Source: JAKAGE01 sp964416665 (lineage in GTDB: Bacteria > Patescibacteriota > Minisyncoccia > UBA6257 > 2-01-FULL-56-20). Taken from it: a DNA stretch of 19,455 nucleotides. A program made the position numbers and the translations under genes. The stretch is taken from the NCBI GenBank assembly GCA_964416665.1, contig CAYQFA010000015.1, positions 1-19,455 on the forward strand. The letters run 5' to 3'. Positions 11,761 through 17,556 of the stretch are shown here, piece by piece. Within the stretch, counting starts at the first letter, position 1; each line of letters begins with the position of its first letter. Under the pieces are notes generated by a model, which saw only the letters and a list, made by a program, of their open reading frames with translations, had not been told where the DNA came from and did no database searches.

Positions 11761-12414
11761 ATGTCGAAAGTAATCCTGGAACTTTACGACACCTATAAGA
11801 TAATGCCCCAGCTCGCCGCGCATCAGCTTCGCGTTGCTGCGGTCGCCTATGCTATCACGCAGGCAATTTTCGAACCGCTGCATACCGAGGAATTGATCTC
11901 GGCATGTCTGCTCCACGACATGGGGAACATCCTGAAGTTTGATCTCACGGTCTTTCCGGAATTTCTTGAGCCACAAGGTCGTGACTATTGGGAAGGAGTG
12001 AAGGAGGAATGGCGGGGAAAATACGGCTCCGACGAACACGTCGCAACACTCGCGATAGCCCGTGAAATCGGGGTTTCCGAGCGGACGGTGAGTTATATTG
12101 ACGCCGTGGGCTTTTCGCAGGCCGGCGAGAACGAAAAAAGTGATTCATTCGAGAAGAAGATAGCGGCGTATGCCGATATGCGCGTTGCGCCGCAGGGCGT
12201 CGTCACCCTCACCGAGCGTTTGGAGGAGGCGAATCGTCGTTATGCCGATCTCATCGATCAGAAGGAAGACGCTTCGAGCGCCGCCGTGTTCGCCGCCGCG
12301 CTGCATGCGATCGAGAAACAAATATTCGCCCATGCAAGCGATACGCCGGACGACATCACGGCATTGTCGTGCGAAAAGTATATTCCTGCGCTAAAAAAAT
12401 ATCATATCGTGTAG
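11761..12414 (+). CDS. HD-domain metal-dependent phosphohydrolase
   Basis: The 217-residue protein shows HD-superfamily metal ligands in order: His21 (AAHQLRVAAVA), the H52-D53 doublet in ACLLHDMGN, His93 in SDEHVATLAIAREIG, and an acidic residue in KIAAYADMRVAP (about 150). HD enzymes hydrolyse phosphate esters such as nucleotides or cyclic di- and oligonucleotides; the substrate is not evident, and no GGDEF or ppGpp synthetase domain is attached. AGGA lies about 9 bases before the ATG at 11761. It follows the HPF gene by 11 bases, suggesting a link with dormancy or stress, which is an inference from position only. Confidence 0.87.
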   Translation: MSKVILELYDTYKIMPQLAAHQLRVAAVAYAITQAIFEPLHTEELISACLLHDMGNILKFDLTVFPEFLEPQGRDYWEGVKEEWRGKYGSDEHVATLAIAREIGVSERTVSYIDAVGFSQAGENEKSDSFEKKIAAYADMRVAPQGVVTLTERLEEANRRYADLIDQKEDASSAAVFAAALHAIEKQIFAHASDTPDDITALSCEKYIPALKKYHIV

Positions 12415-12436
12415 ATGCCGTTACCTGAGGCGACTA

Positions 12437-12452
12437 GAGTTATCCACAGAAA
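12437..12452 (+). promoter_or_regulatory. DnaA-box-like motif, copy 1 (TTATCCACA)
   Basis: GAGTTATCCACAGAAA contains the exact DnaA-box consensus TTATCCACA at 12440-12448. A 15-of-16 match lies at 16770-16785. It sits between the HD gene and the promoter of the 23-residue peptide. A single box does not make an origin, and no cluster of boxes or AT-rich unwinding region is seen. Confidence 0.5.
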
Positions 12453-12475
12453 TTTCAAAAGCATAAAAGCCGTTT

Positions 12476-12484
12476 TGCTATACT
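12476..12484 (+). promoter_or_regulatory. Extended -10 promoter (TGCTATACT) of the Lys-rich peptide gene
   Basis: TATACT at 12479-12484 has TG one base before it. Transcription should begin near 12491, giving a leader of about 100 bases before the ATG at 12593. The leader contains AAGGT/ACCTT (12491-12495 with 12511-12515) and GGTTGCG/CGCAACC (12531-12537 with 12558-12564) inverted repeats. Confidence 0.6.
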
Positions 12485-12592
12485 AGAAGTAAGGTAAATT
12501 TTTCACTCGAACCTTTCAAGCGTGTTGATCGGTTGCGGGGAAAAAGATTGGAGTGGTCGCAACCCAATTACAAAATAAAAAACATTACTAGT

Positions 12593-12664
12593 ATGGCAGC
12601 AAAGAAAGCGAAGAAGCCGGCGAAGAAAGCGGCAAAGAAGAAAGTCGCGAAGAAGCGCGTCTAG
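12593..12664 (+). CDS. 23-residue Lys/Ala-rich basic peptide
   Basis: The frame encodes a peptide starting MAAKKAKKPAKKAAKKK and ending VAKKRV: 12 lysines plus one arginine, no acidic residue. It resembles the tail of histone H1-like or HU-type proteins and would bind nucleic acid or rRNA by charge. It has a dedicated transcription unit: an extended -10 promoter, a folded leader of about 100 bases and a 10-bp terminator 8 bases after the stop codon. No Shine-Dalgarno site is visible before the ATG. Low-complexity AAG/GCG repeats can arise by chance, but the placement of promoter and terminator argues for a real gene or an RNA that happens to carry the frame. Confidence 0.6.
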   Translation: MAAKKAKKPAKKAAKKKVAKKRV

Positions 12665-12672
12665 TGCTTCGA

Positions 12673-12699
12673 AAGCCCCGCCTCACGGCGGGGCTTTTT
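12673..12699 (+). terminator. Strong intrinsic terminator
   Basis: AAGCCCCGCC (12673-12682) pairs with GGCGGGGCTT (12687-12696) around TCAC and is followed by TTT to 12699. It separates the Lys-rich peptide unit from secA. Confidence 0.9.
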
Positions 12700-12734
12700 G
12701 TTGTCGGTCAATGTACAATATTCCTGAAAAATTG

Positions 12735-12740
12735 TAGAAT
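12735..12740 (+). promoter_or_regulatory. -10 box (TAGAAT) of secA
   Basis: TAGAAT directly preceded by TG ends 7 bases before the ATG at 12748. A TGTACA 17 bases upstream (12712-12717) could act as a weak -35. Confidence 0.55.
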
Positions 12741-12747
12741 AGGCATC

Positions 12748-15426
12748 ATGCTTGAAGGTCTAAAAAAGATGTTTCAAAAGCGCTCCATTTCGGGATTGGA
12801 GGCAAAAGTGCAGGAAATCAACGCTTTAGAGGAGGGTTTGCTGCCGCTCAGCAACGACGACCTCAAGGCGCGGAGTTTGGCGCTGAGGGAGAAGGTAAAG
12901 GAGGGCGCGACGCTCGACGACGTTACCGTGGAGGCGTTCGCGATCGTCCGCGAGGCGGCGAAACGCACGCTCGGTCAGCGGCCGTTCGATGTCCAGCTTT
13001 TGGGCGGGCTTGTGTTGCACGACGGTGCGATCGCGGAGATGATGACCGGTGAAGGAAAAACATTGGCCGGCGTCGCACCGGCATACTTGAATGCGCTCGC
13101 GGGTGAGGGTGTGCACGTGGTCACGGTGAACGAATATTTGTCACGGCGCGATGCGGTGTGGATGGGACAGATCTATCGCGCGCTCGGACTTACGGTCGCG
13201 TGCATCACTCCTGCCGGCGCGTTCCTTTATGATCCCGAGTGGAAGATTCCCGAGGTCGCCGAGAAATTGATCGACAAGGAAGTGGATACGACGGGAAGCT
13301 TTTTGGTGCAGCAGGAATTTCTCCGACCGATCCAACGTCGCGAGGCATATCTGGCCGACATCACCTATGGCACCAATCATGAGTTCGGTTTTGATTTCCT
13401 GCGCGACAATCTCGTTTACCAATTGGAGGCGCAGGTGCAGCGCGGGCACAATTTTGCGATCATCGACGAGGTGGACAGCATATTAATAGATGAGGCGCGT
13501 ACGCCGCTTATCATTGCCGCGCCGGACGCGCAATCAAGCGATTTTTACAAGACTTTTGCACGGGTGGCGGCACATTTGGAGAAGGATACGGATTACGATG
13601 TCGACGAGAAACGGAAGACGGTTTCTATCAACGATAACGGTATCGAGAAAGTCGAGAAGATGGTCGGAGTACAAAATATCTATGCGCCGGAGAACATCCG
13701 TATGGTGCACTATTTGGAAGAGAGCTTGAAGGCGCAAGCGCTCTTTTTCCGCGACCGCGATTACGTGGTGAAGAATGGCGAGGTTTTTATCGTCGACGAA
13801 TTCACCGGACGTTTGCTCGTCGGCCGCCGTTATCAGGCCGGTCTGCATCAGGCGATCGAGGCAAAGGAAGGGGTGGTGATCCAGCAGGAATCACGTACGT
13901 ATGCCAAAATTTCGATCCAGAACTATTTCCGTATGTACAAAAAGATCGGCGGTATGACGGGAACCGCGCAGACGTCCGCCGAGGAATTTTTCAAAGTATA
14001 CAACTTGGAGGTGGTGAGCATTCCGCCGAACCGTGCGTTGGCGCGTAAGGATCTGAACGACCTCATCTATAAAAATTTTCAGGCGAAGTTGAACGCCATT
14101 GCGAAGGATGTGCGCGAGCGGCAGAAGAAGGGCCAGCCGGTCCTGCTCGGCACGACCTCCATTGCCAAGAACGAGATCATTTCCGCGGCTCTTTCGCAGG
14201 CGGGGATCCAGCATGAGGTGTTGAATGCGAAGAACAACGAACGCGAGGGCGCGATCATTGCGCAGGCAGGCCGTCCGGGGGCGGTCACGGTGGCGACCAA
14301 CGTCGCCGGCCGCGGCGTTGATATTCTCCTTGGCGGCAATCCGCCGGACCCGAAGGAGGCTGAACTCGTGCGGACGCTTGGCGGCTTGCATGTGGTCGGC
14401 ACCGATCGCCACGAAGCGCGGCGCATCGATAACCAGTTGCGTGGGCGCGCCGGCAGACAGGGCGATCCCGGTTCGTCGCAATTTTTCCTTTCGCTCGATG
14501 ACGATCTTTTGCGCGTTTTCGGCGGCGACAAGATCAAGGGCATCATGGAGCGTTTTGATCTTCCCGAGGATGAGCCAATCGAGTTTGGCATGGTGACAAA
14601 GGCTGTCGCACAGGCGCAGGAAAAAGTGGAAGGCGCGAACTTCGATCTTCGCAAACATCTTCTCGAGTATGACGATGTGTTGAACAAGCAGCGCGGCGCG
14701 GTCTATAAACGTCGGCGTGAATTGTTGGCGATGTTGGATAAAGAAGCCTTGGCCGTGGCGATCTCGGATGCGGCGCTCTCGCACTTTGATGCGATTTTTG
14801 GCGGTGCGTTTATAGAAAATCCCGCCGCAACGCGAACGGAGATAACCAAAGCATTAAAAGAGGCTGCGATCTTGAAGGGCGATGAGGTCGTCAGCGCAGG
14901 CGGAGAGAAAAAAGACATCGAGCATTATCGGAAGCTTATAGAAGAAAAAAGCGCGGTGATCGCCGAACATCCGTTCGCTAAAAATCAGCTTTTGGGCATC
15001 CTCGACATGCTTTGGATGACGAACCTTGAAGACCTTGAGGCGCTTTCCGAGTCGGTCGGCCTGCGCGCGTATGCGCAACGTGATCCGCTCGTGGAATACC
15101 GCCACGAGGCAAGCCGTCTTTTCAAGACATTCTGGGGCAATTTCAACGCGTGGGTATTCAATAACCTTTTCAAACTTGCGACGGTGCCGGCCGGAAATAC
15201 CGTGGGCGGCGGTAGCGGAAACGGCGGAGCTGCCATGCAAATACCGAAATCGGTGAATACCGCTCCGGGCGGTGCAGTGAGCGGCGGCGAGAAAGTCGGC
15301 CGGAACGATCAGTGCCCGTGCGGGAGCGGTAAGAAATATAAGCGGTGTGGCCTTTTGAATACGGAGGAACATCAGCGATTCACGCTCGCGAAGTCCGGTC
15401 CGAAGCACGAGGTGACAGGAGGATAA
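12748..15426 (+). CDS. secA: Preprotein translocase ATPase SecA
   Basis: SecA drives unfolded proteins through SecYEG using ATP at the inner face of the membrane. Seen in order: Walker A MTGEGKT (residues 99-105, Lys104); the ADITYGTNHEFGFDFLRDN block; DEVD at 240-243 followed by SILIDEARTPLII; EFTGRLLVGRRYQAGLHQAIEAKEGV; GTAQTSAEEF; VATNVAGRGVDILLGGNP; the arginine-finger region DNQLRGRAGRQGDPGSSQFFLSLDDDLL; the scaffold and wing domains; and a C-terminal SEC-C motif NDQCPCGSGKKYKRCG. About 35 residues more than in E. coli lie between Walker A and DEVD (about 152-196). The zinc motif lacks the usual Cys/His right after its last Cys. The ATG at 12748 gives 892 residues; 28 earlier codons run through the promoter and were dropped. 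Confidence 0.97.
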   Translation: MLEGLKKMFQKRSISGLEAKVQEINALEEGLLPLSNDDLKARSLALREKVKEGATLDDVTVEAFAIVREAAKRTLGQRPFDVQLLGGLVLHDGAIAEMMTGEGKTLAGVAPAYLNALAGEGVHVVTVNEYLSRRDAVWMGQIYRALGLTVACITPAGAFLYDPEWKIPEVAEKLIDKEVDTTGSFLVQQEFLRPIQRREAYLADITYGTNHEFGFDFLRDNLVYQLEAQVQRGHNFAIIDEVDSILIDEARTPLIIAAPDAQSSDFYKTFARVAAHLEKDTDYDVDEKRKTVSINDNGIEKVEKMVGVQNIYAPENIRMVHYLEESLKAQALFFRDRDYVVKNGEVFIVDEFTGRLLVGRRYQAGLHQAIEAKEGVVIQQESRTYAKISIQNYFRMYKKIGGMTGTAQTSAEEFFKVYNLEVVSIPPNRALARKDLNDLIYKNFQAKLNAIAKDVRERQKKGQPVLLGTTSIAKNEIISAALSQAGIQHEVLNAKNNEREGAIIAQAGRPGAVTVATNVAGRGVDILLGGNPPDPKEAELVRTLGGLHVVGTDRHEARRIDNQLRGRAGRQGDPGSSQFFLSLDDDLLRVFGGDKIKGIMERFDLPEDEPIEFGMVTKAVAQAQEKVEGANFDLRKHLLEYDDVLNKQRGAVYKRRRELLAMLDKEALAVAISDAALSHFDAIFGGAFIENPAATRTEITKALKEAAILKGDEVVSAGGEKKDIEHYRKLIEEKSAVIAEHPFAKNQLLGILDMLWMTNLEDLEALSESVGLRAYAQRDPLVEYRHEASRLFKTFWGNFNAWVFNNLFKLATVPAGNTVGGGSGNGGAAMQIPKSVNTAPGGAVSGGEKVGRNDQCPCGSGKKYKRCGLLNTEEHQRFTLAKSGPKHEVTGG

Positions 15427-15432
15427 ATAGTG

Positions 15433-15438
15433 TAATAT
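15433..15438 (+). promoter_or_regulatory. -10 box (TAATAT) of the MazG-type gene
   Basis: TAATAT directly preceded by TG ends 6 bases before the ATG at 15445 and begins 7 bases after the secA stop codon. Confidence 0.45.
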
Positions 15439-15444
15439 AGAAAT

Positions 15445-15837
15445 ATGAAGGATCTCGAAAAGAGCGTTAAAAAATTCTTAAAAGCACGGCGATGGGATAC
15501 GCTTCGCCCATCCGATCTCGCGAAGTCCATTATGATCGAGGGGGCTGAGTTGCTCGAACTGTTCCAGTGGGAAAATTTGCCGTTGGAGGAGGTCAAAGGG
15601 GATAAAGAGAAGCTTGAGGCGATAAAAAAGGAGCTCGCCGATGTGCTCATTTATTGTTTGGAGATGGCGGTACTTTTGGGGCTGGATAGTGAAAAGATCA
15701 TTCGTGCCAAGTTGGCGCACAGCAACAAGAAATATCCGGCAAAGCTGCTCCGGGCGAACGCGCAAAAGGGTTCGGGTTCCGGTGCCGACACGGCATATTG
15801 GAAGATCAAAAAGGCCTATCGCCGGAAAGGAAAATAA
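15445..15837 (+). CDS. MazG-family nucleotide pyrophosphohydrolase
   Basis: The 130-residue protein carries the all-alpha NTP pyrophosphatase signature: E32-x2-E35 in IMIEGAELLELFQW and E63-x2-D66 in IKKELADVLIYCLEMA, which bind magnesium. The family end KIIRAKLAHSNKKYP follows. Enzymes of this kind cleave nucleoside triphosphates to monophosphate and pyrophosphate, cleaning the pool of non-canonical or excess nucleotides; the FQW segment and size resemble the dCTPase (MazG-like) subgroup. Past residue 98 a basic, low-complexity tail (AQKGSGSGADTAYWKIKKAYRRKGK) is added. The start is fixed by the -10 box 6 bases upstream; no Shine-Dalgarno site is seen. Confidence 0.9.
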   Translation: MKDLEKSVKKFLKARRWDTLRPSDLAKSIMIEGAELLELFQWENLPLEEVKGDKEKLEAIKKELADVLIYCLEMAVLLGLDSEKIIRAKLAHSNKKYPAKLLRANAQKGSGSGADTAYWKIKKAYRRKGK

Positions 15838-15842
15838 ATTTG

Positions 15843-15851
15843 TGTTAAAAT
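15843..15851 (+). promoter_or_regulatory. Extended -10 (TGTTAAAAT) of the tRNA-binding protein gene
   Basis: TAAAAT at 15846-15851 with TG one base before it ends 7 bases before the ATG at 15859. It starts just after the stop codon of the MazG-type gene. Confidence 0.5.
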
Positions 15852-15858
15852 ATCAACC

Positions 15859-16176
15859 ATGACCATAGATGAATTCAAAAACGTGGATCTGCGGGTGGGA
15901 GAGGTAGTTGCGGCGGAGCGGGTCGAAGGGTCGGACAAATTACTGAAGCTCAAGGTGAACATTGGCGAGGAGCGGCAAATATTGTCGGGAATCGCGAAGG
16001 TGTATACGCCGGAAAGCCTTATCGGCAAAAAAGTGGTCATTATCGCGAACCTGGAGCCGCGGATGCTGATGGGCCACGAGAGCCAGGGCATGCTGCTCGC
16101 CGCGCATGGAGCCGACGAGTCGCCGGTGCTATTATTGCCAGAGGGCGACGTCGCGCCCGGGGCGAAAATTTCATAA
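15859..16176 (+). CDS. Stand-alone tRNA-binding OB-fold protein (MetRS C-terminal / CsaA-like)
   Basis: The 105-residue protein is one EMAP/Arc1p-type tRNA-binding domain. It starts DEFKNVDLRVGEVVAAERVEGSDKLLKLKVNIGEERQILSGIAKVYTPESLIGKKVVIIANLEPRMLMGHESQGMLLAA and ends with the loop LPEGDVAPGAKIS. This OB fold is the C-terminal part of bacterial methionyl-tRNA synthetase, where it also dimerises the enzyme, and occurs alone as CsaA or Trbp111. Here it is encoded alone, without a synthetase domain. It could act in trans on tRNA. Its start is set by the -10 box 7 bases upstream. The FKBP gene follows. Confidence 0.9.
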   Translation: MTIDEFKNVDLRVGEVVAAERVEGSDKLLKLKVNIGEERQILSGIAKVYTPESLIGKKVVIIANLEPRMLMGHESQGMLLAAHGADESPVLLLPEGDVAPGAKIS

Positions 16177-16182
16177 ACTCAC

Positions 16183-16188
16183 TATAAT
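16183..16188 (+). promoter_or_regulatory. -10 box (TATAAT) of the FKBP gene
   Basis: TATAAT lies 14 bases before the ATG at 16203. This leaves a short leader in which AAGGA, 5 bases before the ATG, can serve as ribosome-binding site. The gene is therefore not leaderless, unlike its neighbours. Confidence 0.6.
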
Positions 16189-16202
16189 AAAAAAGGACGA
16201 TC

Positions 16203-16763
16203 ATGGAAGGATCCGCAACTCAACGAACTGTTCTTCTCATTATTTTCGTCGTCGTCGGTGCGGGTATCATTGCCGGCGCGATGTGGTACGCTAACAATGT
16301 TCTCAATAATCAGCCGGTCGTGACAACGGCGCAGACTCAGGATCAGATACAGAACACCGCGACCACGACCCAAGGGCAATCTCAAACACAAAATCAAACA
16401 ACAACACAACCCATGGACAATTTAAAGATCACTGACGTAACCGTTGGTACCGGTGCGATCGCGCAAAATGGCGATACGGTTACAGTAAATTACACGGGCT
16501 CATTGGATGACGGTACGGTGTTCGACAGTTCGCTCAAGCCGGGACGAACGCCATTCAGTTTCGTACTCGGCAATAACGGCCCCGGCGGCGTTATACAAGG
16601 ATGGAATCTGGGTGTGCTCGGCATGCGAATCGGTGGTAAGCGTGAGTTGGTAATCCCGTCAGATCTAGGCTACGGTGCGTCGGGGTATGGACCTATCCCG
16701 CCGAACGCCACGTTGCACTTTACTGTTGAATTACTTGGGGTCTCGACTTCGTCGGGCCAATAG
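16203..16763 (+). CDS. Membrane-anchored FKBP-type peptidyl-prolyl isomerase
   Basis: Residues 9-30 (TVLLIIFVVVGAGIIAGAMWYA) form an N-terminal anchor. Residues about 36-74 are a flexible Thr/Gln/Asn linker. The FKBP domain then begins with DTVTVNYTGSLDDGTVFDSSLKPGRTPFSFVLG and continues with VIQGWNLGVLGMRIGGKRELVIPSDLGYGASGYGPIPPNATLHFTVELLGV. The isomerase pocket residues are conserved (YTG, FDSS, F, VIQGW, Y in LGYG, F near the end). It should help fold secreted proteins on the outer side of the cytoplasmic membrane, in keeping with secA upstream. AAGGA lies 5 bases before the ATG. It has its own TATAAT box. Confidence 0.94.
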   Translation: MEGSATQRTVLLIIFVVVGAGIIAGAMWYANNVLNNQPVVTTAQTQDQIQNTATTTQGQSQTQNQTTTQPMDNLKITDVTVGTGAIAQNGDTVTVNYTGSLDDGTVFDSSLKPGRTPFSFVLGNNGPGGVIQGWNLGVLGMRIGGKRELVIPSDLGYGASGYGPIPPNATLHFTVELLGVSTSSGQ

Positions 16764-16769
16764 GTTATT

Positions 16770-16785
16770 GAGTTATCCCCAGAAA
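16770..16785 (+). promoter_or_regulatory. DnaA-box-like motif, copy 2
   Basis: GAGTTATCCCCAGAAA matches the element at 12437-12452 at 15 of 16 positions. The core TTATCCCCA departs by one base from the DnaA consensus. Like the first copy it lies between a stop codon and the promoter of the next gene. Confidence 0.4.
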
Positions 16786-16796
16786 GAAGAGATTTT

Positions 16797-16813
16797 CTTA
16801 ATCTTTTCTTAAT
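16797..16813 (+). promoter_or_regulatory. Direct-repeat operator CTTAAT-N5-CTTAAT before the response regulator gene
   Basis: CTTAAT occurs at 16797-16802 and 16808-16813, an 11-bp period that places both halves on one face of the helix. Each is preceded by TTTT or TTT. OmpR/PhoB-family dimers bind such tandem repeats, and PmrA/QseB-type boxes have the same CTTAA-spacing. The second half starts 12 bases before the -10 box and overlaps the -35 position, so it suits autoregulation. Confidence 0.65.
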
Positions 16814-16824
16814 GTTCGGCTCGC

Positions 16825-16830
16825 TATAGT
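16825..16830 (+). promoter_or_regulatory. -10 box (TATAGT) of the response regulator gene
   Basis: TATAGT ends 6 bases before the ATG at 16837, implying a leaderless mRNA. The direct-repeat operator takes the place of a -35 box. Confidence 0.55.
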
Positions 16831-16836
16831 GAAAGC

Positions 16837-17508
16837 ATGAGAATTCTTCTTGTCGAGGACGATGAGGCGATCGCCGAATTTGTGATCAATAGTTTGAGGG
16901 CCGAGCACTTTGCGGTGGATTGGGCGCAGAGCGGTTTGCGCGGGCTTATGTGGGCCAAGGTCAACCAATATGACCTGGCTATCTTGGATATCAATCTTGG
17001 TAGCGGCGACAGCGGGCTTGATACCTGCGAGGCGATCCGGGAGCGGGGGAAAACATTCCCCATTCTCGTGCTTTCGGTCATCAACGACGCCCAAACAAAA
17101 ATTTCCGCGCTCAATTTGGGTGCTGACGATTATCTTACAAAACCGTTCTTTGCGGCGGAATTACTTGCGCGAATCCGTGCGCTCTTGCGGCGCGAGAAGA
17201 AAATAACAGGGCCGAAGCTTGTCATCGCCGACCTTGAGATGGATACGCTAACCCATACGGTCTCGCGTCGCGGCCGACCGATCGCACTTAATCGCAAGGA
17301 GTTCGCACTTTTGGAATATATGATGCGCAATGCTGGCACCACGCTTACGCGCGGGATGATCTTGGAGCACGTCTGGGATATGAACGCCGATCCGTTTACC
17401 AATACCGTGGATGTCCACATACGCTTTCTCCGCTCTAAAATAGATGATAACTATAAGAAGAAACTCATCAAAACCATCCATGGATATGGGTATAAAATAG
17501 AGGAATAG
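16837..17508 (+). CDS. OmpR/PhoB-family response regulator, orphan
   Basis: The 223-residue protein has a receiver domain (1 to about 120) with the acidic pocket D8-D9, the phospho-acceptor Asp51 in LAILDINLG, Ser80 in ILVLSVIN and Lys102 in DYLTKPF. A winged-helix DNA-binding domain follows (about 127-223), with LNRKEFALLEYMMRNAGTTLTRGMILEHVW, the recognition helix TNTVDVHIRFLRSKID and the wing IKTIHGYGYKIEE. It is a transcription factor switched by phosphorylation. No histidine kinase gene is within the window, so the partner must be elsewhere. A CTTAAT direct repeat at its own promoter suggests autoregulation. The start codon lies 6 bases after a TATAGT box. Confidence 0.95.
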   Translation: MRILLVEDDEAIAEFVINSLRAEHFAVDWAQSGLRGLMWAKVNQYDLAILDINLGSGDSGLDTCEAIRERGKTFPILVLSVINDAQTKISALNLGADDYLTKPFFAAELLARIRALLRREKKITGPKLVIADLEMDTLTHTVSRRGRPIALNRKEFALLEYMMRNAGTTLTRGMILEHVWDMNADPFTNTVDVHIRFLRSKIDDNYKKKLIKTIHGYGYKIEE

Positions 17509-17541
17509 CACTTGTGAATTTTCTTTTGCGTTCCGGTGTAT

Positions 17542-17547
17542 TACAAT
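17542..17547 (+). promoter_or_regulatory. Possible -10 box (TACAAT) of the zwf gene
   Basis: TACAAT lies 9 bases before the ATG at 17557 with no ribosome-binding site between. The gap is slightly longer than for the other leaderless starts. Confidence 0.4.
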
Positions 17548-17556
17548 TACAACCAC

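Noticed and set aside
12440..12448. Replication origin at the perfect DnaA box
   Set aside because: Only one exact box is present, with no box cluster, no dnaA or dnaN gene and no clear AT-rich unwinding region.
13891..14784. 297-residue minus-strand open frame
   Set aside because: It is antisense to the conserved ATPase core of secA; the opposite strand is certain, and the translated product is basic and unlike any protein I know.
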